Source: QZLE01 sp033852075
GTDB taxonomy: Bacteria; Pseudomonadota; Gammaproteobacteria; QZLD01
Assembly (NCBI GenBank): GCA_033852075.1
Contig: JAWSVC010000041.1
Span: 1-43,958, forward strand
Direction of reading: 5' to 3'
DNA length: 43,958 nt
Below the pieces are notes generated by a model, which was not told the DNA's origin, searched no databases, and saw only the letters and a program-made list of their open reading frames with translations. Numbering within the stretch: position 1 is the stretch's first letter; every line of letters begins with the position of its first letter. Shown here one piece after another: positions 23,985 to 33,379 of this stretch. Position numbers and translations under genes: made by a program.

Positions 23985-26900
23985 ATGAGTAGCAAAGACA
24001 AAAGCCAGGAATTACAGCGTAAGCTGGAAAAGGCTGAATCAGAAAAACATCTGATTAAACGTATCGCCCTTGCTAACTCATTTGATGAAGTTATTAAAGA
24101 AATATCAGGCCATCTTGAATCTCGATGGGGATTTAATATGATCGGGGTACAGCTTGTAGACCATGAAAAAAAACTTCTTATTTTTCATGGAAACTACAGT
24201 TCTGTATTTAATAAAAAAGATATTGCGGTAATGAATGTTGACCTACCGCTCAATAAAACAACCTCAGTATCTGGACGAGCAGCACTTAATAAAAAATGGT
24301 ATTACTTCTCTGGCAATGATCTTTCAAATGAAAAAAATATCACAACAATTGATAGTGATACGATAAAGAAATTTAATATCAAAGACAATTTGATCATTCC
24401 TGTTATTGAATATGATAAAACCATAGGTGTTTTTCATCTTATCTCATGCAATAACCGTTTAAATCTAAATGAAGACCAGATTATTGAGATCCTGAATTTT
24501 ATCGATGATATCTCGATAATCTTCAAAAACAGTAAACATCAATACGAAATAGAACAAATAAAAGAGAAACAACTACAAAAACTAGAACTAATAAGAGGTA
24601 TTACTACATGTTTTAGTCTTGAAGACCTAACTCTTCTTCTTAAGACCGAGTTAGATAAAGAAAAATACTTTGATGGTTTTATCCTTTTACTATTAGACGA
24701 AACCAATAAATGTCTTAAATCAGAACGTTCCTCTCTTCCATACGAATTCGATGGAATTAAATCATTTTTCGAGCACTATCAAATTGAGCTTGTAGGAAAT
24801 AACTTAGAAAATAAATGCCTAACTAAAGAAAAGCCGATAATTATTGATCAAAATAATATCGAACATAACTCCGACTTTATTAAATCTCGCTTTAATACCC
24901 GGGATACAAAATCAGTAGTGTTATTTCCAATTACTACAAATAACAACAATATAGGTATAGTTCTAACCTTTGGCAAAAATCAATATATTGACCCTAAAGA
25001 TGTTGATAAAACCTTTGAATTGGTACAGCTTTTTGCAACACCAATACACAGCATGACTAATTATGCATGGCTAAATAGGCAAAAACATAAAATCAAAACT
25101 GAAGAAAAAAACCGACGCAAATTTTTAAATTTTATCTCAGCAATTAACCAACTCACATCGCTTGATGAGATTTACAAAACAATCATTAATGAATTTCTGA
25201 AATGGTTTCCATTTGATCTTGGAGCTGTATCGATTGTAGAACAAGATCATTTGATCATACAATATACAGGCACTGACTCAGACGAGTTTTTAGATGCTCG
25301 AAGTAAGGTACATGATTATTTTACCAAAAACCCTTATCCAATGGGTTTTCCATCAGGAGCTCCAGTTGCAGCTCTTTTAAATAACATCCCAATTTATATT
25401 CGTGATGTAAAAAAAATAACGCATCTTAAAATGACGAAGATTGATGCAGGATCAATCCCTCAATTTAATGGAGTAAGAACAACTCTACACATCCCTATTC
25501 AGCGGAGTGATGCAGCAACCGGGCTGATATCTTTATGGAGTTTAAAAGATCCAGTAGACATTGATGAAGACAATATAAACTTTCTACATCAACTTTGCTC
25601 ATTTATCGAATCACCGATTTTAAATTCTACTCTTTATACAACCATTAATAATCAGCGTAAAGAACTTGAAAATACAATGAGTATCTTAGGGGAAACCCAG
25701 GACAAACTAATTAACGCCGAAAGAAAACGAGCCGATGCACTGAGAACGGCTAAAGAAGCAGCAGAAGCATCAGCAAAAGCAAAAAGTGAATTCTTAGCAA
25801 ACATGAGCCATGAAATCAGAACCCCTATGAATGCCATCATAGGCTTAAATGAGCTTATGCAAAAAACTGCCTTAACACCAAAGCAACAAGACTATATTAA
25901 TAAGATTCAAAGTTCTGCTGAATCAATGCTTGGTGTAATCAATGACATACTGGATATCACCAAACTAGAATCCGGTAAAATGAATATCGAACATATTGAA
26001 TTTAATTTGGAAGATGTTTTGGAAAACATAGTTGATATGTTTTATACGAAAGCTGCGGATAAAGCTCTGGATATTATTGTTTGTGGCACAAATTATATCC
26101 CATGTAATATTATTGGCGACCCTTTACGCTTAAGCCAGATTTTAATAAATCTCATTTCAAATGCAGTTAAATTTACATCATCAGGCCATATTATTGTTCG
26201 AACAGCATTTGAAAGCATAGAACAAGATAAAATCACTTTACGATTTTCTGTTGCTGATAGTGGAATTGGGATTCCAGACGATAATATTCCTAGTCTTTTT
26301 GACTCTTTTACTCAAGTTGACAGCTCTACAACCAGAAAATTTGGTGGTTCAGGTTTAGGTCTAAGCATCTGCAAAAGTATTGTAAACATGATGAACGGTC
26401 ATATTTGGGTAGAAAGTAAAATCAAAAAAGGAAGTACATTCTTTTTCACCGCCGAATTTACTCTGGATAAAAATGCTGAAGATAAAAAAATAAAAGTAGA
26501 TGAGAATCTAAATGGTAAAAGAGCTTTGGTCTTTGATAAAAATCCGGCAGTTGGCTTTTATATGCAGGAAGAGCTATTACCATTAGGGATTACTGTAGAT
26601 AATGCTTTAGATATTGACGATATTGTCACCCCTTATTTTTATGAAAACGAAAAATACGACATATGTTATCTGGACCAAGCAACAGCTAACCGCTTAGGAC
26701 CTTCAGGTTTTGAAAAATTTATAAAAGACCCTAAATTAAAAGATTGCCCAATAATATTATTATCCGGATTTGGATCAAAAATTGATTCTTTCCTGGAGAA
26801 AAAAATATCTTCATTTATAAATAAGCCAATTAAATATTCATCTCTATTAAATACGACATCTAAAATATTATCTGGCTACGAAATACATCGTACATCAAAG

Positions 26901-27758
26901 GCAAGAGTAAAAGACTCTAAACAATGGTCAGAAGACTGCTTTGCCGGAATCAATATACTTATAGTGGACGATAATGACATCAATCTCCAAGTTGCAAAAG
27001 AAACTTTGGATTTAACATCAGCCAATATCACCACAGCATATAACGGACTTCAGGCACTGGATGCAGTTGCACATAAAAGTTTTGATGTCATCCTATCCGA
27101 TATGCAAATGCCGGAAATGGATGGATATGAACTTGCCAAAAGGCTTAAACAATCCAATACCATGAAGGATATACCATTAATTGCCATGACAGCACACGCG
27201 CTGGATGGAGCAAAAGACCTATGCATTGAAGCTGGCGTGGATGATTACATATCAAAACCTATAGATTCACACCAATTGTTCTGTGTTGTAGACAAGTGGG
27301 TAAAAGATAAAATTGAAGAGAGAAAAACTCAGCTTGATAAAAAAATTGATTCGCAGGAAAGGCCAAGAGAAACAGGCATATTCGATTTAAACAGCACCGT
27401 TTTAGACATAAAATCAGCCCTTAGAAGAATCAACAACAATGAATCTATACTAAAAAATGTTCTGATATCATTTTATAAACACTACAAAGATGCACCGGAA
27501 TCATTCTCTGGTTTCATTCAGGATAAAAAATATTTTGATGCAGAAAGATATGCCCACACGATAAAAGGTTTAAGTGGAACAATAGGCTCAGAAAAACTTT
27601 CAAGTTACTCGTTAAAACTAGAAGAATTTTTTAAGGATATCGATGATTTTGGCGAAGACGAAGAAGAAATTTTTTCGGAATTATTCAAGAATTTCAATAA
27701 TGAACTGAGCAAGATTCTAAACTATGTGGAAACTAACCTGAATACAAACGCAAACTAG
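23985..27758 (+). CDS. Soluble hybrid sensor histidine kinase with three GAF-like domains
   Basis: 1257 residues, no membrane segment. Order: three GAF-like sensor domains (about 30-190, 205-355, 380-545), a coiled coil rich in Ala and Lys, HisKA with NMSHEIRTPMNAIIG (His609), HATPase with LISNAVKFT, DSGIGIPDD and FGGSGLGLSICK, a degenerate receiver (about 846-970, no DD pair), a true receiver (ILIVDDNDIN; phospho-Asp1039 in LSDMQMPEMDGYEL) and a C-terminal Hpt domain with HTIKGLSGTIG (His1191). It is a complete His-Asp-His phosphorelay like BarA/GacS but with cytosolic GAF input. The signal is unknown. It sits 21 bases after the patatin gene and downstream of a free Hpt protein, suggesting a phosphorelay unit. 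No output DNA-binding regulator is adjacent. Confidence 0.95.
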   Translation: MSSKDKSQELQRKLEKAESEKHLIKRIALANSFDEVIKEISGHLESRWGFNMIGVQLVDHEKKLLIFHGNYSSVFNKKDIAVMNVDLPLNKTTSVSGRAALNKKWYYFSGNDLSNEKNITTIDSDTIKKFNIKDNLIIPVIEYDKTIGVFHLISCNNRLNLNEDQIIEILNFIDDISIIFKNSKHQYEIEQIKEKQLQKLELIRGITTCFSLEDLTLLLKTELDKEKYFDGFILLLLDETNKCLKSERSSLPYEFDGIKSFFEHYQIELVGNNLENKCLTKEKPIIIDQNNIEHNSDFIKSRFNTRDTKSVVLFPITTNNNNIGIVLTFGKNQYIDPKDVDKTFELVQLFATPIHSMTNYAWLNRQKHKIKTEEKNRRKFLNFISAINQLTSLDEIYKTIINEFLKWFPFDLGAVSIVEQDHLIIQYTGTDSDEFLDARSKVHDYFTKNPYPMGFPSGAPVAALLNNIPIYIRDVKKITHLKMTKIDAGSIPQFNGVRTTLHIPIQRSDAATGLISLWSLKDPVDIDEDNINFLHQLCSFIESPILNSTLYTTINNQRKELENTMSILGETQDKLINAERKRADALRTAKEAAEASAKAKSEFLANMSHEIRTPMNAIIGLNELMQKTALTPKQQDYINKIQSSAESMLGVINDILDITKLESGKMNIEHIEFNLEDVLENIVDMFYTKAADKALDIIVCGTNYIPCNIIGDPLRLSQILINLISNAVKFTSSGHIIVRTAFESIEQDKITLRFSVADSGIGIPDDNIPSLFDSFTQVDSSTTRKFGGSGLGLSICKSIVNMMNGHIWVESKIKKGSTFFFTAEFTLDKNAEDKKIKVDENLNGKRALVFDKNPAVGFYMQEELLPLGITVDNALDIDDIVTPYFYENEKYDICYLDQATANRLGPSGFEKFIKDPKLKDCPIILLSGFGSKIDSFLEKKISSFINKPIKYSSLLNTTSKILSGYEIHRTSKARVKDSKQWSEDCFAGINILIVDDNDINLQVAKETLDLTSANITTAYNGLQALDAVAHKSFDVILSDMQMPEMDGYELAKRLKQSNTMKDIPLIAMTAHALDGAKDLCIEAGVDDYISKPIDSHQLFCVVDKWVKDKIEERKTQLDKKIDSQERPRETGIFDLNSTVLDIKSALRRINNNESILKNVLISFYKHYKDAPESFSGFIQDKKYFDAERYAHTIKGLSGTIGSEKLSSYSLKLEEFFKDIDDFGEDEEEIFSELFKNFNNELSKILNYVETNLNTNAN

Positions 27759-27789
27759 ATACCAACATTATTAAATAAATTGCGCTTTG

Positions 27790-28335
27790 TTAATCTTTTT
27801 TAACATCCCGAAGACTAAATTCACAACCACAATAATTTTGTCGATAAATATCAAATTCACGACATAACTCAAGGCTGCGCCTAAAACCATCTTTCTTTTT
27901 AAAATCAAACGGAATGTAATTAGGGTATTTTTTCCCTTCTGCAAAAATCATCCTGGAAACCTTGTGTGGCCCCAGCGTTAATGTTGTAGAAAAATGAGAG
28001 TATCCTAATTTATCAGCCATTAACGCAGTTCGTTTTAAACTATACGCAAAACAAAGAGAGCAACGCTTACCTTTTTCAGGTTCCTGCTCCATACCGCGAA
28101 CAGATTCTAACCACTTATCGTGTTCGTACTCATCTTCCTCAAGATAGACACCCAAAAGACCGGATAACTTAGCGCTCGCCTCAAGCCTCTTTGTATATTC
28201 TTCGTAAGGATAGATATTAGAATTGCTGAAGAAAAGACCTACTTTATAACCTTCAGCCAATAATCTCTCAACAGGAGCTGTTGCACATGGGGCACAACAC
28301 ATATGCAACAGTATTGATTCAACTCCATCAAGCAT
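27790..28335 (-). CDS. queH: Epoxyqueuosine reductase QueH
   Basis: 181 residues of the DUF208/QueH family, which reduces epoxyqueuosine to queuosine at tRNA position 34 and is unrelated to QueG. The family's cysteines are all visible: LLHMCCAPCATAP near the N-terminus, GKRCSLCFAYSL, and NYCGCEFSL near the C-terminus, which bind an Fe-S cluster and a second metal. LTLGPHK corresponds to the conserved LTxSPHK segment. It is the second gene after thrH, 23 bases away on the same strand, so the two are probably cotranscribed although they are not linked in function. It is convergent with the hybrid kinase with only 31 bases between. Confidence 0.94.
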   Translation of the reverse strand: MLDGVESILLHMCCAPCATAPVERLLAEGYKVGLFFSNSNIYPYEEYTKRLEASAKLSGLLGVYLEEDEYEHDKWLESVRGMEQEPEKGKRCSLCFAYSLKRTALMADKLGYSHFSTTLTLGPHKVSRMIFAEGKKYPNYIPFDFKKKDGFRRSLELCREFDIYRQNYCGCEFSLRDVKKD

Positions 28336-28358
28336 AACTTCTAATAGGCTAAAAAAAC

Positions 28359-28964
28359 CTATTCCCCAAGAGCTTCATCAATCAAGCTTTCAAGATGTTC
28401 ATACTCAGTCGCTGTCTGGAATTGCGGAAATTCAGAAATTACATTATCCGGCGCCCTGAACAATATACCAGTATCAGCAACTTTAAGCATAGATGTATCG
28501 TTATAAGAATCACCAGCAGCTACAGTTTTAAAGTTTAGCGCATTAAAGGCCTCAACAGATTTACGCTTATGATCACTTATACGTAATAGATAATTTTCAA
28601 TTCTTCCATTTTCAGCGACTTGAAGCTGATGACAGAACAAGGTAGGCATTCCAAGCTGCATCATTAATGGTTTTGCAAATTCATAATATGTATCTGACAA
28701 AATAACCAATTGATATTTTGACCTGATAGAATCAAGAAACTCTTGGGCACCCGGTAATGGTTTTACCTTACTTATAACCTCTTGAATCTCGTTCATACCT
28801 AAATTATTCTGATCAAGCACCCCAAGACGCATTTTCATCAATTCATCATAATCTGAATAATCCCTGGTAGTGGCACGAAGCTCTTTAATGCCTGTCATTT
28901 CAGAAAATTCTATCCAAATTTCAGGTACTAATACACCTTCAAGGTCAAGACATACTATCTTCAC
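28359..28964 (-). CDS. thrH: Phosphoserine phosphatase / homoserine phosphotransferase ThrH
   Basis: 201 residues of the HAD superfamily. Motif I is LDLEGVLVPEIW (Asp7 nucleophile), motif II is VILSDTYYEF, and motif III with the metal-binding acid is AAGDSYNDTSML. The DLEG start and the total length match ThrH rather than SerB. Known activity: hydrolyses phosphoserine and can transfer phosphate to homoserine, linking serine and threonine metabolism. The start codon is GTG at 28964, supported by GAGGTG 4-5 bases upstream. Other amino-acid genes (cysE, ilvB, dapL) lie a few kb away in the same orientation but not in the same operon. Confidence 0.95.
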   Translation of the reverse strand: MKIVCLDLEGVLVPEIWIEFSEMTGIKELRATTRDYSDYDELMKMRLGVLDQNNLGMNEIQEVISKVKPLPGAQEFLDSIRSKYQLVILSDTYYEFAKPLMMQLGMPTLFCHQLQVAENGRIENYLLRISDHKRKSVEAFNALNFKTVAAGDSYNDTSMLKVADTGILFRAPDNVISEFPQFQTATEYEHLESLIDEALGE

Positions 28965-29270
28965 AAATCACCTCAGTTAATAAATCCCGCACGGGGATCA
29001 AGCAAAAAAGAATTATGGCGCATAATCTACCATGTTGGCACTAACCCGTTCAAATATTTTGAATATTAAATTTTATTATGGATATGTAAAAAATTACATT
29101 AAATATAAAAAATGCCGAATAGTTAAAAAAAATAGTATGTAACTTTATATATACTTATCATTAATGACCAATATTCATTATAACTTATAAATATATTTAC
29201 ATTATTCTCTTTATAGCTTTTAGTCGTATATTTTACTCAAATGTTTTCATCTAATAACAATGGATATCTC
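28965..29270. other. AT-rich intergenic region between thrH and tandem hydrolases
   Basis: No gene is seen. A short GC hairpin, ATCCC/GGGAT, lies at 28984-28998 just upstream of thrH. The rest is A/T-rich with short runs and no strong repeat. Promoters for divergent thrH and the first hydrolase must lie here. Confidence 0.5.
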
Positions 29271-30140
29271 ATGCCATACGCAAAAAATAACAATGTGAAA
29301 ATTTATTATGAAATTCACGGTGAAGGAGAACCTCTTGTTTTAATACAAGGACTTGGCGGTACCATTCAAAGCTGGGAAAAACAGATCGGTTATTTTGCCC
29401 AAAATTTCAAAGTAATCACGATAGATAACCGAGGTGCAGGCTTATCTGATAAGCCTGATTCAGAATATTCCATCGAGTTATTTGCTAATGATGTAAAATC
29501 CGTAATTGATCAGTTAGACATAACCAATATAAATCTACTTGGGTTATCAATGGGTGGCTTTATTGCACAACGTTTTTACAAACTATACCCGGATCTAGTA
29601 AAAACATTAATTCTTGGATGCACAGGAATGGGATTAAATGATCCTAACCATCACATGTTTTCAAATGAATTACACCAGATAATGAACTGTGAACGTAATG
29701 ACAAAAACCATTCATTTCTTATAGAGGAGATGCATAAACATTTCTTCCATCCTGGGTTTATAAAAAAGAATACAGATTATATGAAGACGTTGCATTACTA
29801 CATTAAAACATATCCACAACCATACCATTCATATAAAAGACAATTAATGGCATGTTATTCAGAGAAAGACTTATCGCAATATTTACCTCAGATAAAGGTT
29901 CCTACTTTAATTATTCATGGACAAGATGACAAAGTGGTTCCTATTCAAAATGCATATTTCTTAGCAAATAACATCCCAAACGCAAAACTCTCTGTTATTC
30001 CTGAAGCCGGGCATATGTTTTTTATTGAAAAGAATAATGAATTCAATTCAGAAGTAATGCAATTTTTAAATAACAATAAATCTGTAAACTCTCATTGCTG
30101 CAATAAAACCAACATAAATTCAATGCGCCTTCAAGCTTAA
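29271..30140 (+). CDS. Alpha/beta hydrolase, first of a tandem pair
   Basis: About 289 residues from ATG 29271 (an ATG at 29241 would add MFSSNNNGYL; the neighbour paralogue also starts MPYA, favouring 29271). Features: LVLIQGLGGTIQSW oxyanion region, IDNRGAGLSDKPD, nucleophile elbow LGLSMGGF with Ser93, acidic residue in IIHGQDDKVVP, and catalytic His in EAGHMFFIE. The C-terminus has an extra tail with CC and CNKTN that the paralogue lacks. The family includes haloperoxidase-like and 3-oxoadipate enol-lactonase-like hydrolases, but neither function can be claimed. It is followed after 167 bases by a close paralogue, evidence of tandem duplication. Confidence 0.86.
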   Translation: MPYAKNNNVKIYYEIHGEGEPLVLIQGLGGTIQSWEKQIGYFAQNFKVITIDNRGAGLSDKPDSEYSIELFANDVKSVIDQLDITNINLLGLSMGGFIAQRFYKLYPDLVKTLILGCTGMGLNDPNHHMFSNELHQIMNCERNDKNHSFLIEEMHKHFFHPGFIKKNTDYMKTLHYYIKTYPQPYHSYKRQLMACYSEKDLSQYLPQIKVPTLIIHGQDDKVVPIQNAYFLANNIPNAKLSVIPEAGHMFFIEKNNEFNSEVMQFLNNNKSVNSHCCNKTNINSMRLQA

Positions 30141-30307
30141 ATTCCAATTAAGGTTATTTGTAATAATCCGTATCAAAAAACAACGTCTCACATAACAAAA
30201 AATTAATATACATCATACAATTCACCTATAAATAATATAGACATAACAGTTCATTACTATTATTCTTTCGATATCATTTTAGTAGTAAAAACAAAACGGG
30301 GACAAAA

Positions 30308-31126
30308 ATGCCATACGCATCTAATAATGGAACAAATATATACTATGAAACCCATGGTAACGGCGAACCAATTATTCTTCTGCGCGGCCTTGGAGGAACA
30401 GTAAGCGGCTGGGCCAGTCAAGTACAGTACCTTTCTAATCGTTATCAAACCATATTAATTGACAATCGCGGTGCTGGCGAATCAGACAAACCAGATAAAA
30501 AATACTCACTAGAGATTTTTGCATCCGATATTAAAGCAGTACTAGATACTATTGGTATTAAGAAAACACATATTCTTGGACTATCAATGGGCGGTTTTAT
30601 TGTTCAACGCTTTTATAGTCTTTATCCAGAAATGGTTAATTCGTTAATCTTAGGATGCACAGGAACGGGGTTAAGTGATCCTGCTCATATTAAATTCTGT
30701 TCTAAGCTAGAAGAAATACTCAACACAGAAAGAACAGAAGAAAATAGAGAAGATCTTACTCGACAAATGAACGAATATTTCTTTCATCCGGATTTTGCAA
30801 AAAACAACAAGCAATTTATGGAACAAGTTTTTATTGGTGCTAATAATCAAAGACAACCCGCGCATTCATATATGCGCCAATTAAAAGCCTGTTATTCAGA
30901 CACTCACCTTTCTCCATTATTAAAAGATATTAAGGTTCCGACTGCAATATTCCATGGTGATGAAGATGTTGTTGTTCCCCTTGAAAATGCTTATTACTTA
31001 CATGAACATATTAAGGGTTCTGAACTAAAGATATTTCCGAAATCAGGACATATGTTCTTTTTAGAAAATGAGCAAGAATTTAATGCTGCGGTATTGGATT
31101 TTATTGAAAGGCACCCTATTTCATAG
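30308..31126 (+). CDS. Alpha/beta hydrolase, second of a tandem pair
   Basis: 272 residues beginning MPYASNNGTNIYYE, collinear with the preceding gene throughout (IDNRGAGESDKPD, LGLSMGGF with Ser93, ILGCTGTGLSDP, HGDEDVVVP, KSGHMFFLE). The catalytic triad looks complete. GGGGA about 6 bases before the ATG is a good ribosome-binding site. The 167-base gap before it is AT-rich and could hold a separate promoter. Substrate is unknown. The pair probably arose by duplication followed by divergence in the lid region (residues about 130-190), where the two sequences differ most, which would alter substrate range. Confidence 0.87.
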   Translation: MPYASNNGTNIYYETHGNGEPIILLRGLGGTVSGWASQVQYLSNRYQTILIDNRGAGESDKPDKKYSLEIFASDIKAVLDTIGIKKTHILGLSMGGFIVQRFYSLYPEMVNSLILGCTGTGLSDPAHIKFCSKLEEILNTERTEENREDLTRQMNEYFFHPDFAKNNKQFMEQVFIGANNQRQPAHSYMRQLKACYSDTHLSPLLKDIKVPTAIFHGDEDVVVPLENAYYLHEHIKGSELKIFPKSGHMFFLENEQEFNAAVLDFIERHPIS

Positions 31127-31132
31127 TTTTAA

Positions 31133-31147
31133 CCCGATCAAGTCGGG
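31133..31147 (+). terminator. Short hairpin after the second hydrolase
   Basis: CCCGA, TCAAG, TCGGG is a 5-bp GC-rich stem starting 7 bases after the stop codon, followed after 15 bases by a TTTTTATTTT run. The distance to the T-run is long for a classical terminator, but the position suits one. It may also be part of the repeat that follows. Confidence 0.35.
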
Positions 31148-31190
31148 CAATGACGGCTATTTTTATTTTAATAATATTCAAAAATAATCG

Positions 31191-31382
31191 TAAGGATATT
31201 TATTCAAGATCACGGCGCGACTTGATAAAAAACTGTTGAATAACATTAAAGTATCATGAGCGCAATAGCTTATAACTATATTATTCTGAAAATATTTTCC
31301 TAAAATAAAGGTGCAAAGAAACTTTCAGGAGGACGTTTACAAGTAGTAAATGACGATCTGAAAATTTCTTTGTAACACAGAT
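31191..31382 (-). repeat. Structured intergenic repeat, copy B (after ilvB)
   Basis: It ends 25 bases beyond the ilvB stop codon. The core is a 15-bp stem (31314-31328 with 31358-31372, one mismatch) enclosing TTTAC/GTAAA (31336-31350) with loop AAGTA. The inner core TACAAxTxGTA followed by TGA is shared with copy A at 1652-1669, but the stem arms have different sequence that still pairs. The outer end GGATATTTATTCAAGATC matches copy A. The middle part is diverged. Same orientation and same distance from the preceding gene as copy A. Confidence 0.6.
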
Positions 31383-31406
31383 ATTGGAAAAATAGACCAA
31401 GAATAA

Positions 31407-33263
31407 TTAGAATAAATCTGGCAGCTTACCATCCGCCTGTTCAATCTCATCTAATTCGTCTTTTTCTTCAAGCTGAGAACGCGATGCAATAAAATCACCA
31501 GTATCCATTTGACTGTAGCTCTTACCCGGAGCAACCATTGGATAAACATTAGCGTTTCTGTCAATCATCACTTCCAGAAATGCAGGGCCATCAAACTCGA
31601 TGAAATCTTTAATTGCAGCCGGCACATCAACCTTTTGATCAACACGTTTAGCAAACTTAAAACCATCTGCTTCTGCTGCTTTAACAAAATCTTTGGTATG
31701 CCCAACCTTGCATGTACCTGAAAAGCGATTTTCAAAGAATAGTTTTTGCCATTGACGAACCATACCATCGGCTTGGTTATTTAGTAATAGAACTTTAACC
31801 GGAAGACCATAGGTAATAACTGTTTCCAGTTCACCCATATTCATACGAATACTACCATCACCATCTACATCAATAACCAAGGCATTAGGATTTGCTACTT
31901 GGGCGCCAATAGCTGCAGGCAAACCAAATCCCATTGTTGCCATAGCTCCGGAAGTTAGGAAGGTTCTAGGCTTTTTATAATCGATATATTGAGAAGCCCA
32001 AATCTGATGTTGACCAACACCAGTTGCAACTATCGCATCACCATCAATCAATTTGCTTAGTTCTTCGAGCACATAATATGGTTGGATCAGATTACTTTCG
32101 CGATCATAATTCATTGGATACTTCTCTTTAAGAAGCTTAATATGCTCAACCCAACGACTTAGGTCTTTTGAGTAATCTTTTCCGTATGCAATCAGGCGTT
32201 GAAGACCTTCTTTAGCATCACCAGCATGATTCCATTTGGTTTGCTTAATCTTATTAATCTCAGAAGCATCGATATCCAAATGAGCTATCGCTTTAGCTCT
32301 AGGTGCAAATTTTTCGGCATATCCGGCAACACGATCATCAAAACGTGCTCCGATAGCAATTAGAAAATCACAATCTTCAACAGCATAGTTACCGTAAGCA
32401 GTACCATGCATTCCTATCATACCTAGCGATAAATAGTTCTTACCATCCATTCCACCTATACCGTTCAAAGTATTTACAACCGGTATTTGGAATTTTTCTG
32501 AAAACAGGCGTAACTCGTCAGCAGCATCACTTATAATAACACCGCCGCCAGCATATATAAGTGGTCTATTGCTTTGTTTAAGCAAAGCAAAAAATTGGCT
32601 GCATTTTTCATCACTAATTTGAGAATTCTTAAGGCTTTCCAACCTATTTCTGTAACCACGAATCGGCAGATTACCTTCCCCATTAAAAAGACCTGACCAA
32701 TTCTGCACATCTTTTGGCACATCAATTACTACAGGGCCAGGACGACCTGTTCTGGCAATCTCAAATGCTGTTCTTACTGTTTCTTCCAGTTTTGTTGGAT
32801 CTTTTACCAAAAATACATGCTTAGCACATGGGCTCATCGCATTTAATATTGGAGCTTCCTGAAAAGCATCTGTTCCCATACTACCAGTAGGTACCTGACC
32901 ACAAATCATCACTACAGGTACTGAATCAGCCATGCAATCTTTTATTGGAGTTATTACATTTGTAGCACCAGGACCAGAAGTTACCACGACAACACCAACC
33001 TTACCTGTTGATCGAGCATAACCAGCAGCCATAAATCCAGCGCCTTGTTCATTGGCTGGAACTACGACATTAATTTGTTCGTCTACATTGTCCTGACGCT
33101 GAGCGTTATATCTATAAAGAGCATCGTATACAGGAAGGATTGCGCCACCACTGTAACCAAATATAGTGTCAACACCCTCATCAGCAAATACTTGAACAAT
33201 TGTATCTGCACCTGAAACTTCTTTACCTGCCAATGGATGATTCTTGGTATCTTCTACTGTCAT
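31407..33263 (-). CDS. ilvB: Acetolactate synthase, large (catalytic) subunit
   Basis: About 618 residues from ATG 33263 (MTVEDTKNHPLAGKEV), preceded by GGA 5 bases away; a TTG at 33305 would add 14 residues. Thiamine-diphosphate enzyme that makes 2-acetolactate or 2-aceto-2-hydroxybutyrate for valine, leucine and isoleucine. Visible: IFGYSGGAILPVYDAL, the catalytic-Glu segment PANEQGAGFMAAGYAR, TSGPGATN, GTDAFQE, and the cofactor-binding GDGSIRMNMGELET with LLLNNQ. GYSGG and NEQGAG differ from the usual GYPGG and HEQGA, suggesting a distinct subgroup. No ilvN/ilvH small subunit follows; the structured repeat does instead. It follows cysE on the same strand. Confidence 0.94.
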   Translation of the reverse strand: MTVEDTKNHPLAGKEVSGADTIVQVFADEGVDTIFGYSGGAILPVYDALYRYNAQRQDNVDEQINVVVPANEQGAGFMAAGYARSTGKVGVVVVTSGPGATNVITPIKDCMADSVPVVMICGQVPTGSMGTDAFQEAPILNAMSPCAKHVFLVKDPTKLEETVRTAFEIARTGRPGPVVIDVPKDVQNWSGLFNGEGNLPIRGYRNRLESLKNSQISDEKCSQFFALLKQSNRPLIYAGGGVIISDAADELRLFSEKFQIPVVNTLNGIGGMDGKNYLSLGMIGMHGTAYGNYAVEDCDFLIAIGARFDDRVAGYAEKFAPRAKAIAHLDIDASEINKIKQTKWNHAGDAKEGLQRLIAYGKDYSKDLSRWVEHIKLLKEKYPMNYDRESNLIQPYYVLEELSKLIDGDAIVATGVGQHQIWASQYIDYKKPRTFLTSGAMATMGFGLPAAIGAQVANPNALVIDVDGDGSIRMNMGELETVITYGLPVKVLLLNNQADGMVRQWQKLFFENRFSGTCKVGHTKDFVKAAEADGFKFAKRVDQKVDVPAAIKDFIEFDGPAFLEVMIDRNANVYPMVAPGKSYSQMDTGDFIASRSQLEEKDELDEIEQADGKLPDLF

Positions 33264-33324
33264 AAATCCAATCTTCAATTTTTCGTTAAACGGCGGGATT
33301 GCCAAAACCCGTTATTTTCTACAA

Positions 33325-33366
33325 AACGCTCTTATATTACAACACCGTATTAGCATTTAGAGCGTT
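33325..33366 (-). promoter_or_regulatory. Stem-loop between cysE and ilvB
   Basis: AACGCTCT (33325-33332) and AGAGCGTT (33359-33366) form an 8-bp stem with a 26-base loop. On the minus strand it begins 14 bases after the cysE stop and is followed by TTTTG, so it could be a leaky terminator or an element controlling read-through from cysE to ilvB. Confidence 0.35.
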
Positions 33367-33379
33367 AAATTTATAAAAT

